Positions 56,401 to 63,776 of a stretch of DNA of 64,000 nucleotides are shown here, in pieces. The notes beneath the pieces are model-generated. The model was not told the DNA's origin and did not search any database. It worked only from the letters and a program-made list of their open reading frames with translations. Within the stretch, counting starts at the first letter, position 1; every line of letters begins with the position of its first letter. Position numbers and translations under genes: made by a program. The stretch comes from Sipunculus nudus (Eukaryota; Annelida; Sipuncula; Golfingiida; Sipunculidae), in NCBI GenBank assembly GCA_026874595.1, contig CM049311.1, forward strand, positions 12,863,676 to 12,927,675, written 5' to 3'.

Positions 56401-59400
56401 CACAACAAGGTTTGAATTGAACCACTAAGTGAAACCAACTCACCGATTCCCAGATTTCTAGTAAGAGCAAAGGTTTCATGATATTGTAATAATGACTGTA
56501 GGCTTTATAAGCAAACAGGTGGGGGTAGGCGTCCAGTCCTCCCAGTACTGGGGGAAGTCCTTGACAGCGCTCTGTGAAAGAATACCATGAGTGAAATTAA
56601 GAGAGTAGACCGACACCATACAGATACCACACACCAATATTACTTATCACCTGTGAGTCTGCATCTCAGGTATAAGAGTTGGATACCTAGTGAAAGTTAT
56701 AACTGAATCTGAGATGCTACAAAAGGAAACAGCAGAAGTACAAGGAGGTTGACACAAATTGTGGCACCAAAAGTATGTTTTTAATTATATGGTGACATGA
56801 ATAATATGTTGGCAAAATTTTGTGATGACAGCTACAGCTGTTCTTGAGACACCTGGCTTGTTGTATATGTTCTTACTGACATGACTCTTAATTATAAGAT
56901 GCTCAAATGTGTGCTTTAGCCCTGTAAGTCAGAGAATATAAATAGGCTTAAGCCTGTTCAAACCTCAAACCTTGCATCCCGCAAGTCTGAAAGGGGTGTA
57001 TATGTCACAGGTCTGATCTAAATCCAGTCCAGTTTAGAACTGGCCTAGGCCAGATCTTGTTTGGGATCTGATCAAGGCCAGATCACGAATTGGATCTGGT
57101 CCAGGCCAGTTCTAAACTGGACCAGGCAAAATTAGGATTAGGATCTTGACTAGGCCACTGGCAGATCTAAATTCACCATCTCAAAATTTTACCATCTCAC
57201 CATTTCTAAGTTCAATTCTTATGTGTACAGCCTTTATAACTGACAGATAAATGACCAGGAAATTTATAGAGGGTGTGATAACTTCTATATATTTTTAAGT
57301 CAGCTGAGCTAAAAAAAAATGGAACTCACATTACAACATACATGTTACAACTAATTACAGTTTTGTAAAGGAGCACACACAGTTAAGAGTGCTACACAAC
57401 ACAGGCACAAAAGTCACCTTGAAACCAACTTGTGGACAAAATCAGACCAATGGTCAGTTCAAACTTTTCAAAGTCAATTCCAATTTATTTAAATTCCAAT
57501 AAATAAATTTGAGAAAACTTCAATTCCAATTGAATTAAATGTGTTTGAATTAAAATCTGAAACATTTTAAAAACTAGATATTTGAAAACTGGCATGTGTT
57601 CCAAAACACAGAATTCATAATGTAGATTGAGTAACATTTCATCTGCTCACAGGCTATTGGTGACATCCCTTTAAGTTACTGGTGCTTGACACTGGTCTGA
57701 TCTGCAAAGTGAACTACTATGAGGCAAAAAAAATTCCCAATGAAAAATTCTTGTAAAAATGTGTACAGCTAGCTCATTTGTTCAAAAGTTTAGCTAAATT
57801 TTTCTAAGAGTGGGAACTCAAATTCCAAATGAACCTCATTTATTTCCAAAGCAAACAACACATTTTCCCATAATTTCTCATTTAATGCAAAACTGACCCA
57901 AAGTCTGTACAGGATTACAATAAACTTGGTATATTTGAAAATAAAACACACCCAAAAAACACAGAAACAGTTCATATGTAATGAAAATGGTTTAAAACCA
58001 AATACTCAGTATTTTCGTTTACATGCCAAAGGATTTAAATTGAACTTACCAGTTTCCCAAAGCCACATAGCATTCCATGAGAGAATACGAGCCAAAAATG
58101 CATCCCACTGGGCAAACATATCAGCAGAAGCCGAAGCGCTGCAGGGACCAGTAGTATTACTGGATGACTTGACTACTGCAGTCTGCGCTACAACTGCGCA
58201 ACTGCTGAGTGACTGGATGGGGTTTAAAGCCTTCCTGGTCGTCTTTGCTGTGATACTTGCAGTTTTTACTTTCGTCCCTGTAATCTGAGATTTTTGTAGG
58301 TTTTCCTTACTAACAATACTGGCAGGCCCTACTGGTGTTTTGCCACCTAATTTTGGAGCAGCCATCCTGAAATTTTTGTTACCAGTAACACCACAGGACA
58401 CAGAGGGCCCCTTGCAATTCCCTTCCGGATTAGACATCTGTGTGTTTTGGCTACTACTGGTAATAATGTCTGAGGGTGCTTTGCTCCCTACTGTTGATTT
58501 GGACATCCTTGGGCTTCCATTACTAATAATCCTTGAGAGCTCAGACATGGATCCGCTTCCAGTTGCTGGTTTCTGTACAATTTGATTACTACTAGTAATA
58601 CTGGTGGGTTTTGATGAATCTTTTTCACTTGTCCTTGGATCAGAATTCTGTAAGCTACTTGTAACACTGGCAGGTGCTGTGAGTACTTTGCCACCTATCC
58701 TAGGATCACGCTTCCTAATATTTTCAACACTAATGGTCCTGGTGGGTAAAATTGCAGATTTGCTCATGTTCGAGTCAGAGACTTTCTTTTCTCTGACTGT
58801 GCATGTATCCTCACTCTGGAAAGACCTGTGTGATTTCTCTTGGAAAATCTTTATTCCTGAGGTAGCATCTTTCACTTTAAGCAGGACTGGTTCAATTCTT
58901 CCTGGTTGGGATGGTTTAAGTCTCGCATGCTCTTCGATAGAATTAGTCCTGCTTACCTTAGGAAGATTTAATCGGTGTATGGCAGTAGTTTTGTTTGATC
59001 TGATATGACTGGTTTTGGGAGTCTCGTGATGTTTCATGCCCAGTTTCTCATGGTCCTTGCAATTATGATCTCTCTGAAGTATATTAATTTCTGAACTTGT
59101 TCTACCTGTTGTCTGTTCCTGTGCTGTATGTGCTGACAACTTGGCATTTAGAGTTTTGTCCTCTGGTAATTTCTGCAATAAATAGCCAACAGACATTCAG
59201 TGAACAGGATTTGTTTCCCCATAAAAACTTTTAATTCATTTTTTGTAGTTCTCCTTATCATTAAAATCTTGAAATATGTACACCTTTTTACATTTCAGTT
59301 ACCTCGTGAGATTTACTCATAACAATGTAAAATGATGAGGGAAAGATTGACCCTGTCTCTTATGCCACAATAATATACTGCTTTATATGTATATAAAAGT

Positions 59401-62400
59401 GTTTATTCTAATTCTCAATAAAGAAAGATATTGGTTTTCTACTAAATAACTGTGAAGGCAGTTCTTACATTCACTGTAAGGTATTTTTTTCATTCTGAAT
59501 TATCTTTGAAAAAGAAAATTATTTCCTAGAACAACTGAGCCTCTTGAACTTTAAAAGAAGACTTGCTCTGTAAATGAACATACAGTAAGTCACCTTAGCT
59601 AATATAGAGTCATAATGACTTAATAATTATTTGTGCCCTACATTCTATATCCAAACTAATACTAGCTTACCCTTTTCAAATTGTCCTTAGTTGCAATTTT
59701 ATGGCACTTGCTTGGCAGCTGGGAAACTGATTTCAAGTCCTTTAGCAGGGATTCAGCTCTTGACTTGAACCTTTGTTCAGTTGTCACTCCACGTTGTTTT
59801 GCCAGCTTTGGTGCTAGAAATGATGTTATGCAGATATAGCATTTCTTATTTAATTTTTAAAATATATTCATGTCATTTATTTATACAATTATTATTTAAA
59901 CTTTTTTAAATATTCTAAAAAATTTTACATCCAACAACACTGATGACTTACCATAAAATGGTATATTAATTATAATATCTTAGTTGCACATAACATAGTT
60001 TTTATATACAGCAAAATAGAGTACTTAAACAAAATACAATGTGGATCTGCAGAGCACGTAGTACACACATGGACTCTCTCCATTAGACAACATTTTTGTA
60101 CAGTTTGATGCCAGAAATGATCATGTGTAACTGATCCCTGACACGATCTTATCATTAAGACCAACTAAACCTGATTAAATTCAATCCTGTTTGGTTCATA
60201 AGTAATAATTCTTCTCCAATGTGCACCAATACTACACATTTTAAGGCTGTATTTTGTCATGTTAAGGCTTACATAAAGTCTTCACGTTTCTGCTGTACTG
60301 ACAGAATGGCACATTATCCTCTCTAGCTTTGTTACCACACCATCAGGCTGGCTATATCATGGTTTCTATATTGAATTACTCAAACTAATACATCAAATTA
60401 TCTTACTTATTCATGCAATCATTTGCCATTCATTTCAGGCTTTGCAGGTTTTACCCAGCACCTTGGTATAACCTGTGATTAACTCAGGGAAAAACCCAGG
60501 CTTGGTAAATAGGTTTTACCCAGGTAAAAACAAGTATTTCTGGGTTTACCCCTAACTCCTATTAATTAATGTGATATGATCTCCACAGACAAACACAATT
60601 TGAAGTGTGATGGCTCCTTTCAGACACGGGCGATGAGGTCAGAGCCACTTGGTTTCCTATCAATATTTACAGAATGTGGGTATAGCTTCTGTTGACCAAT
60701 CAGAACAAGGGACCTGTGGGTCACGGCGCTCAGCTGATTGTGACAGTTAAAACTGCATCACCATAGGTTTTTTGAAGTTGCAATAAAAATACTATCCTCA
60801 GTGCTCAGGAACTAGGGTTCAAGGACTTGGGGGGGGGGGGGAGCAGTTACAACACCTTTGGAAATAAATACAGAATATGGAATTAAAGTCAATGGTGCTT
60901 ACAGGGACTGGTGGGAGTAACAGCACCTCTGCATATATGTAAAGGATATTTTTAAATTTAAATTAAATTATTTTAAAATTTAAAAAAACAGGCAGAGAGA
61001 TGGAAAACAAAGCAAATAACTTTAATTTCCATTCTACTGAGACAGGAACAAATATTTGCATTAGATTCTATTATTTCTTTTGTTAAGTCATTTTTTTTTA
61101 AAGTTTATGAATATTACTATATATTAACAGTATATCATATATATCTGAATATTTAAATTGATTCACAAATCTAAATTGCATCAACATTTATACTTTATTT
61201 AGTCAGGTAAAATCACATTATGCACACAGAAAAGTTGTGCACATTGGATCAAAAACAGCTTTACATTTAAAGGAATACAGTTGACAATAACAAACCAAGT
61301 ATTGCAATATAATTGGTGATGGTGGTGGGGGGGGCGGTTGTTGTTAGGGTAGGGCCGGTGAGAATAAGTGTATGTTTATTACAGCAGGGGTGTTCTGCCA
61401 GTGCTGCATTACTTATAAGGTTACCTAGGCAAGGCAGTGAGCAAGAGTGGGGTCTTGGATATACAAAATGCAAATACATTAGAGCATGTGAAAAACTTTA
61501 ATAATTAGAATAATTTTTAAACTTCTACTTTCAAATTTCAGAATTCAACAGATTGAATCCACATGTACCCCGGCTGTGAAAAATAAATTAAATATACCGT
61601 ATTTATTCTAATTTGGCGACCACTTAAAAATAATTAATTTTCTCAGAGGTCGAGATAATGGAGGATATTTGAAAATTATCTTCATGCAGAATTTGCAGTG
61701 GTCGAGATATTAGAGGCATGCGGTTTGATAACCTTCCGTAGAGACGCAGATCGAGCCGCTCTGACACTTGAGCCGTCATATGAATTGGGTGATAATTTGG
61801 TCGTATATAAGTTTGTTTTGTTATCTTAACAGTATTTACTACAAACGAGCTTCCAGCCGTCACATGAATTATACGCAGTCCGCAAATGATAAATCAAACT
61901 GAGCTCAATCACTTTACAAAATGAATCACTACTTCGCGTATAGGAACGATCACTTGACATAGACGGCAACTCATGTAACCACCAGTTGTTTCAAGTTAAC
62001 CCGCAAGGCGGCGATACCGGCGGGCCGAAAAGGGACAAGCAGCTGCATCAAGTTGGAAGAAGACTTTATAAAAAATAACTGCCTATTATCAGATAACTTT
62101 TATTTGCATAATACGTAATAAATATAGGAAAGCAAAGGCACGTTAAAATAGCTCGCGTGCCCTCGATCGGGCCCCGTTTGGTACGCGCGGTCACCCATCC
62201 AAAAACTAACCGGGGTCGTTTAAGCTTAACTAAAATAACAATTCCACCTGTGCCACAGTTGTTCCACCACGTGAGCTTTGCAGTATTTTGTAAATATTAT
62301 TGCTGAAGATCCCACGTGAATTGCACACGAGGCACGTGCGTACCAGGAATGGTACACGGGTTTGCTTCGTCACGGACACCCATTTGGATCTTGAACGCTT

Positions 62401-63752
62401 TATCAAGTTTATATATTATGAAAAACGCATCTTTGTATCTTCATAAATTTTACTGGAAGCAAGTTTGATGTGGATGGCCAGTGTAATAAGAATCTAGTCA
62501 GATACAAACTGCGTTGCCCGTGAGAGACGGAGACATTTCACCTTAACATCGTCGACAGAAATCATCGTCTGCAGTCGAGAAATTAGAGTAATTTTAGAAA
62601 TTATGCTTTCAAAATATTTTTTGGGGTCAAGAAATAAGAGGGATCGCCAAATTGGAATAAATACGGTACTTACGAGAAAAAAACATGCCATGGTCAAATT
62701 TGGGCAAAATTTAAGGTACCAATTTTATATTTTTGCTAATATTTTAAAAAATTTAAAAGATTTTGATCTAATTATGGGTATACAATTAAATTTTTATTAA
62801 TTAAAGTTATATTACTGAAAAAAAGTCCCTAGCTTTAAAATTTTTTTGTGTTAAGTGACCAAATATCTTTCCTGATTTTTAGAAAGTGCAATATGTTTTG
62901 GCCCATAACTTTTTTAAATTATACAATACAGACCTAATTTCCGGCATGTACATAAGAACTATATAGAGGAATATTTGTGGTAAATATGAAGAAATCCAGA
63001 TGAGTGGTTTTGATATTAGGCAGTCCTGAAGTGTGAAAATAGATTTCTAATAAAAAATTGAGGTTTTTCCTTAATATCTCGAAGGGAAGAAGTCCTATTG
63101 ACCCAATTTTCAGCATGGTAGGACATTTTGGGGACATCTAACTGTATGCCGAATTTCAGGTTCGTGGGTCCAACGGTGTCGAAACGTGCCAGTCTTACGG
63201 ACGGTCATCCAGACGGACAGACAGACGGACAGACGACGGACAATGGACCACGACTATAGCTCAGATGACTTATAGTCAGCTGAGCTAAAAACAAAGCCTT
63301 GGATATCCTACATAAAAGCAAATAAACATGGGAAAAAGCTTGGGTAAAACCTGGGCAAAACCATGGGTAAAACAAGGGTAAAATCTTGGTAAGATACTTG
63401 AAACCCAGGATTTACCACTTGGTTGGGTAAAATAGGATTTACCCAAGTAAATAAGAACCCAGACTCATTTACAGTTTAAATCTCATGCACAAGGAGATGC
63501 GTGTACAGCTTTATACTTTTTATCATATGAAACGCTGAGCTGGTATACTTTATCCCAGCTGGTATACTGTCACTCAAAACTTTTTTTCTATTGGTACAAA
63601 CTTGCTATAACATAAAAACTGGATTTACTAACCGTTGACTTTTGTTCTGTCCTGGAGCTGTTCTTTTGCGCTGCTGATTTGTTTTTTCAGTTGTGACTTT
63701 GTTGGTGACAGGCTCAGTCTTGCCTTCTTGTGTCTTCTTTTGTCATGTAGCT
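22048..63752 (-). CDS. SETX: Senataxin-like SF1B helicase, 21 exons, 5'-partial
   Basis: Senataxin is a nuclear UPF1-like helicase that unwinds RNA:DNA hybrids and acts in transcription termination and R-loop resolution (family knowledge). Here 21 coding exons on the minus strand join with matching phases into about 1,200 codons. Visible motifs in order: QRDAIERI and [10 protein letters not shown] (Walker A), [11 protein letters not shown] (motif Ia), IIDE-ACQ (Walker B, split by an intron), [11 protein letters not shown] (III), QYRMHPEI (IV), [19 protein letters not shown] (V) and MNVALTRAK (VI). Upstream is a 374-codon linker exon rich in Ser, Thr and Lys. The protein ends only about 50 residues after motif VI. 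The N-terminal part is outside the window. No frameshift or stop breaks the exons. Introns hold nearly all the mobile DNA in the window. UPF1, IGHMBP2 or ZNFX1 relatives are less likely given the QACxIE...L segment after motif II and the VRLG-containing insert. Confidence 0.88.
23012..23099 (-). CDS. SETX: Helicase gene exon 20, motif VI
   Basis: 29 codons. [19 protein letters not shown] is motif VI with the arginine finger. TTACAG acceptor, GTAAGT donor. Confidence 0.97.
23411..23443. repeat. (AT)n microsatellite
   Basis: An uninterrupted run of about 16 TA units in the intron between exons 19 and 20. Confidence 0.95.
23527..23631 (-). CDS. SETX: Helicase gene exon 19, motif V
   Basis: 34 codons. 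[20 protein letters not shown] is motif V and IISCVRAN follows it. TTACAG acceptor, GTGGGT donor. Confidence 0.97.
24557..24656. repeat. 41-bp inverted repeat with 18-base loop
   Basis: The arms 24,557-24,597 and 24,616-24,656 are reverse complements with one mismatch and contain CCTCCCTGTGAATGGTGG. Weaker complementarity extends outward. It marks the boundary between AT-rich intron DNA on the left and the GC-richer DIRS-like element on the right, so it may be a terminal repeat of that element. Confidence 0.9.
25031..25800 (-). pseudogene. DIRS-like tyrosine recombinase, frameshifted
   Basis: The minus strand reads [19 protein letters not shown], then [19 protein letters not shown] and LSPSWDW, matching the N-terminal and core-binding part of DIRS recombinases (Y..RW..F..W, 'HPLV..L.KG.R', 'P.WD'). 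The conserved stretch after it continues in a different frame ([20 protein letters not shown], near 25,400), so at least one frameshift is present and a stop follows soon after. The catalytic C-terminal Tyr region was not found. In intact elements the enzyme integrates a circular DNA intermediate. Confidence 0.7.
25938..27119 (-). pseudogene. DIRS-like reverse transcriptase / RNase H remnant
   Basis: A 393-codon open stretch is only partly in the original frame. Recognisable pieces: [20 protein letters not shown] (RT finger/palm, in a neighbouring frame near 26,900), a degenerate 'LDDWLIQ'-like catalytic box in the shifted frame (CQDWFIQL), and [19 protein letters not shown] (RNase H, resembling DN...AYIN..GG..S). 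The tail shows a DAFS/W-P-like segment. The catalytic Asp pair is not intact, so this is a dead copy. Confidence 0.6.
29020..29200. repeat. Poly-C/poly-G runs at right end of DIRS-like block
   Basis: A C9-type run near 29,027 and a run of about 16 G near 29,177 lie in GC-rich DNA with no identifiable gene. Confidence 0.7.
29577..29717 (-). CDS. SETX: Helicase gene exon 18
   Basis: 46 codons. [15 protein letters not shown] and [20 protein letters not shown] contain the ITPYRGQ motif of the second RecA-like domain. TTGTAG acceptor, GTCAGT donor. The 5.9-kb intron that follows contains the DIRS-like element. Confidence 0.96.
30100..30350 (-). mobile_element. SINE-like repeat, copy 1
   Basis: Shares CATGACCATGGGGCATG and TTCCCATTAAGCC with 35,590-35,825, as well as the adjoining CCCCAA segment. 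On the minus strand both start with a tRNA-like head (AGGGAG..., then a box-B-like 'TGAGTTTGAA/TTTCAAA' segment). The two copies are quite diverged outside the central domain. It is intronic and no transposition hallmarks were checked. Confidence 0.55.
30893..30979 (-). CDS. SETX: Helicase gene exon 17
   Basis: 28 codons, [19 protein letters not shown]...; matches the 'PL.PY..F' segment after motif IV. TTTCAG acceptor, GTAAGA donor. The other two frames contain stops, so the frame is fixed. Confidence 0.92.
31150..31305. repeat. 18-bp minisatellite
   Basis: About eight tandem units resembling GGCAGGTGGTCTTATTA, with variants GACAGGTGG and GGTAGGTGG. It lies in the intron between exons 16 and 17. 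A related GACAGG..TCTCATAAGAC segment lies just upstream. Confidence 0.9.
32218..32387 (-). CDS. SETX: Helicase gene exon 16, motif IV
   Basis: 56 codons. [12 protein letters not shown] and [18 protein letters not shown] match the UPF1-like motif IV region. ACACAG acceptor, GTGAGT donor, phase 2. Confidence 0.97.
33102..33209 (-). CDS. SETX: Helicase gene exon 15, motif III
   Basis: 36 codons. It opens with [13 protein letters not shown], completing the Walker B box as DEAC, and contains [16 protein letters not shown] (motif III). TTGCAG acceptor, GTTGGT donor. Confidence 0.96.
33725..33845. repeat. AT-rich low-complexity stretch
   Basis: ATATTTATA-type repeats in the intron between exons 14 and 15. 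No other feature seen. Confidence 0.8.
34424..34574 (-). repeat. SETX: 50-bp triplication containing a 5' splice site
   Basis: Three tandem units (about 34,424-34,473, 34,474-34,524, 34,525-34,574) each contain the minus-strand string GATGAGGTCAGTAAAAA. This is the last two codons of exon 14 (the Walker B Asp-Glu) plus its donor. The authentic donor is at 34,563-34,568; the two decoys are at 34,513-34,518 and 34,462-34,467. Splicing from a decoy would read through an in-frame TAG within the first extra 50 bases. Confidence 0.93.
34569..34718 (-). CDS. SETX: Helicase gene exon 14, ends at Walker B DE
   Basis: 50 codons. [13 protein letters not shown] is the segment before motif II, and CCIIDE at the 3' end carries the catalytic Asp-Glu. 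The GTCAGT donor follows the GAG codon directly and lies in the first of three tandem near-identical copies of this splice site. Confidence 0.95.
35323..35400 (-). CDS. SETX: Helicase gene exon 13
   Basis: 26 codons, [20 protein letters not shown]..., continuing the coiled-coil insertion. TTACAG acceptor, GTATGT donor. Confidence 0.9.
35590..35825 (-). mobile_element. SINE-like repeat, copy 2
   Basis: On the minus strand it begins TCTCGAGGGAGAGCACATCA (box-A-like), then GAGTTTGAATCTCA (box-B-like, as in a tRNA T arm). Next comes the central segment shared with 30,100-30,350 (GGCTTAATGGGAAGGCCATG), and it ends near an ACCAGGCCTGG palindrome-like segment. The tRNA-derived head plus shared central domain is the usual SINE layout; the family is not identified. 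Confidence 0.6.
36208..36332 (-). CDS. SETX: Helicase gene exon 12
   Basis: 41 codons, [20 protein letters not shown]..., predicted coiled coil from its heptad-like Leu/Met spacing. This corresponds to the 1B 'prong' insertion of UPF1-like helicases. TTTCAG acceptor, GTGACT donor. Confidence 0.9.
36375..40654 (+). mobile_element. Hairpin-ended (ACGG)n element, copy E2, with nested TIR transposon
   Basis: It starts ACAAGGTACCCATGGGTCAC...GCTCAGCTGA. It ends with an ACGG-type tract (40,551-40,605) and a hairpin at 40,624-40,654. A 1,071-bp TIR transposon is inserted near its 5' end (36,506-37,576). It contains a 70-bp tandem duplication (about 38,469-38,604), an 18-G run (39,097-39,114) and two diverged copies (39.3-39.8 and 39.95-40.45 kb) of a segment seen once in E1. 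It has no coding capacity. It lies in the helicase intron, opposite to the gene. Confidence 0.78.
36506..37576 (+). mobile_element. 1.07-kb TIR transposon, copy T1, TA target site
   Basis: The terminal inverted repeats of about 28 bp (CCGTATTTATTC.AATTTGGCGA, 3 mismatches) are flanked on both sides by TA (504-505 and 577-578 of the local numbering, i.e. 36,504 and 37,577). TA duplication fits the Tc1/mariner/pogo group. There is no transposase, so it is non-autonomous. The interior is richer in CpG than the surroundings. Confidence 0.88.
37249..40719. repeat. 3.5-kb direct duplication, copy A
   Basis: Nearly identical to 43,160-46,682. It begins inside the TIR transposon at CGCGAAGTAGTG and ends at CTTAATCAA. 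Differences from copy B include a missing 58-bp segment, a longer G run and scattered single-base changes. Confidence 0.97.
40760..42265 (-). pseudogene. Gag C-terminus, protease and integrase start
   Basis: Continues the gag frame 22 codons after the TGA. It contains the end of the SCAN-like domain ([20 protein letters not shown]), a basic linker, a zinc knuckle ([19 protein letters not shown]-x2-C-x4-H-x4-C), a retropepsin with catalytic DTG ([12 protein letters not shown]) and 'LLGNDLAG', a linker with [12 protein letters not shown], and the pre-integrase segment [12 protein letters not shown] frameshift near 40,770 separates it from the integrase HHCC start ([15 protein letters not shown] in another frame). 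Confidence 0.85.
42332..43057 (-). pseudogene. Gag, N-terminal part with SCAN-like domain
   Basis: 241 codons from a plausible Met ([10 protein letters not shown]). Residues about 75-135 are a charged coiled coil with two tandem KLKYEAQV units. Residues about 155-240 ([51 protein letters not shown]) match the SCAN-like capsid domain of Gmr1-type Gag. A TGA stop interrupts the frame directly after RNATK. The frame then stays open into the next feature, so this is a broken single ORF. Confidence 0.88.
43103..43149. repeat. LTR-like remnant with TG...CA ends
   Basis: A 47-bp stretch starts TGTTACGGT and ends ACCGTAACA: perfect 9-bp inverted ends of the TG...CA type found at LTR borders. It sits about 45 bp upstream of the Gag start, on the side where a 5' LTR should be. 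It is far too short for a full LTR and may be an internally deleted one. Confidence 0.45.
43160..43487 (+). mobile_element. Truncated TIR transposon, copy T3
   Basis: Only the right 328 bp of the transposon, including its 3' inverted repeat and TA, as part of duplication copy B. The left end is replaced by the Ty3/gypsy fragment. Confidence 0.9.
43488..46617 (+). mobile_element. Hairpin-ended (ACGG)n element, copy E3, 5'-truncated
   Basis: This is E2's counterpart in copy B. It ends with an ACGG-type tract (46,514-46,568) and the hairpin at 46,587-46,617. It lacks the ACAAGGGACC start because copy B begins inside the nested TIR transposon. Confidence 0.8.
46683..47250. other. Intron DNA, no feature seen
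   Basis: AT-rich sequence between the duplication and the 44-bp minisatellite. No exon, repeat or element recognised. Confidence 0.55.
47251..49152. repeat. 44-bp minisatellite, about 43 copies
   Basis: Tandem units of 44 bp with core ACAGAAACAAAACAGACC and GGAATACCAACAAAGAAT. The main variable site is CAAAG against CAGAG; rarer variants are AGAAAT, AGGTAT, one ATTCAG and one CCTACA. All T residues in the consensus lie in ATAC, so it has no stop codon in any of six frames, which yields several long but meaningless open frames on both strands. It lies at the 5' end of the intron after helicase exon 11. Confidence 0.98.
49184..49288 (-). CDS. SETX: Helicase gene exon 11
   Basis: 34 codons containing [20 protein letters not shown], the VRLG insert typical of senataxin. 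Its GTAATA donor (49,178-49,183) is only 25 bases from the 44-bp minisatellite. The downstream intron is 12.85 kb, the longest one within the window. Confidence 0.93.
49435..50800. other. Intron DNA, no feature seen
   Basis: AT-rich sequence of the intron between exons 10 and 11. No convincing exon or mobile element. Confidence 0.55.
50843..50950. repeat. ~25-bp minisatellite
   Basis: About five tandem units related to ATGTATCCATAAAATAT (earlier units ATGTCTCCATAAAA), in the intron between exons 10 and 11. Confidence 0.88.
52056..52167 (-). CDS. SETX: Helicase gene exon 10, motif Ia
   Basis: 37 codons. [19 protein letters not shown] is helicase motif Ia. TTAACAG acceptor, GTAATC donor at phase 1. 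Confidence 0.95.
52168..53621. other. Intron DNA, no feature seen
   Basis: Intron between exons 9 and 10. A somewhat GC-richer patch at 53,100-53,400 may be an old repeat, but nothing was recognised. Confidence 0.5.
53622..53780 (-). CDS. SETX: Helicase gene exon 9, Q motif and Walker A
   Basis: 53 codons. [12 protein letters not shown] is the Q motif, and [20 protein letters not shown] holds the Walker A nucleotide-binding loop. TTACAG acceptor, GTAAGA donor. Confidence 0.97.
54170..54313 (-). CDS. SETX: Helicase gene exon 8
   Basis: 48 codons, [20 protein letters not shown]...; matches the senataxin segment just before the helicase Q motif (SLTS..R.F..L). TTTTCAG acceptor, GTCAGA donor, phase 0 on both sides. 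Confidence 0.92.
54469..54572 (-). CDS. SETX: Helicase gene exon 7
   Basis: 34 codons, [11 protein letters not shown]...[14 protein letters not shown] acceptor, GTGAGA donor. Phases agree on both sides. Confidence 0.88.
54997..55167 (-). CDS. SETX: Helicase gene exon 6
   Basis: 56 codons containing [13 protein letters not shown] and [13 protein letters not shown], matching the beta-barrel-like stalk region that precedes the Walker A domain in UPF1-like helicases. GACAG acceptor, GTAAGG donor. A poly-G run lies in the intron just downstream of it (54,883-54,896). Confidence 0.9.
55340..55448 (-). CDS. SETX: Helicase gene exon 5
   Basis: 36 codons from [11 protein letters not shown] to MRLPLK. 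The acceptor is TTGTAG with a weak pyrimidine tract. An in-frame TAG immediately upstream fixes this boundary. GTATAA donor at phase 1. Confidence 0.85.
56444..56571 (-). CDS. SETX: Helicase gene exon 4
   Basis: Encodes 42 codons including [20 protein letters not shown] and [11 protein letters not shown], the stretch before the helicase core typical of senataxin (conserved aromatic 'Y..Y' then PLLLLE.WE). TTCACAG acceptor, GTGAGT donor. Confidence 0.92.
57024..57125. repeat. 33-bp imperfect inverted repeat (hairpin)
   Basis: Arms 57,024-57,056 and 57,093-57,125 share TCCAGTTTAGAACTGGCCT and its complement. The loop itself carries further GATCTG/AAGGCCAGATC self-complementarity, giving several nested hairpins. 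It lies in the intron between exons 3 and 4; a short CAGCTGAGCTAA end motif follows at about 57,303. Confidence 0.88.
57126..58049. other. Intron DNA with isolated element-end motif
   Basis: AAGTCAGCTGAGCTAA near 57,298-57,313 matches the end of the hairpin-ended elements but without its ACGG tract, so it is probably a truncated copy. Nothing else recognised. Confidence 0.5.
58050..59172 (-). CDS. SETX: Helicase gene exon 3, long Ser/Thr-rich linker
   Basis: At 1,123 bases this is by far the largest exon. Acceptor TTGCAG, donor GTAAGT. Most of it is low-complexity, rich in Ser, Thr, Lys and Pro, and contains about four degenerate repeats of roughly 33 residues related to DPRxGGK....PxSxxSS.Q. 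Its last 40 codons ([20 protein letters not shown]) are hydrophobic and begin the structured pre-helicase region that continues in exon 4. Confidence 0.92.
59671..59813 (-). CDS. SETX: Helicase gene exon 2
   Basis: TTCTAG acceptor and GTAAGC donor. Encodes 47 whole codons ([15 protein letters not shown]...KDNLKR), basic and probably disordered. The phase joins exon 1 and exon 3 exactly. Confidence 0.85.
60705..63287 (+). mobile_element. Hairpin-ended (ACGG)n element, copy E4, with nested TIR transposon
   Basis: It starts ACAAGGGACCTGTGGGTCAC...GCTCAGCTGA and ends with an ACGG-type tract and a hairpin at 63,257-63,287. The TIR transposon is inserted at 61,597-62,666, in the opposite orientation from the copy in E2. 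Without the insertion the element is about 1.5 kb. G-rich runs lie near 60,830 and 61,328. It is intronic (between exons 1 and 2) and non-coding. Confidence 0.8.
61597..62666 (-). mobile_element. 1.07-kb TIR transposon, copy T2
   Basis: Reverse orientation to the copy at 36,506-37,576 and almost the same length (1,070 bp). Ends in CCGTATTTATTC...GAATAAATACGG with TA on both sides. The host sequence at the junction (…TACTTAC) matches the uninterrupted site at 40,022-40,028 in E2, which shows a single TA before insertion. No transposase seen. Confidence 0.9.
63633..63752 (-). CDS. SETX: Helicase gene exon 1 (first visible)
   Basis: Lys/Arg-rich coding segment ([14 protein letters not shown]...), ending in a GTTAGT donor at phase 1. 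The acceptor is ambiguous: cutting at AAAAG or two bases later both keep the frame. The pyrimidine tract next to it abuts the mobile element that begins at 63,777. Upstream exons lie beyond the window. Confidence 0.75.
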
Positions 63753-63776
63753 CTTTTAATTCACAGGAAGAGAAAA

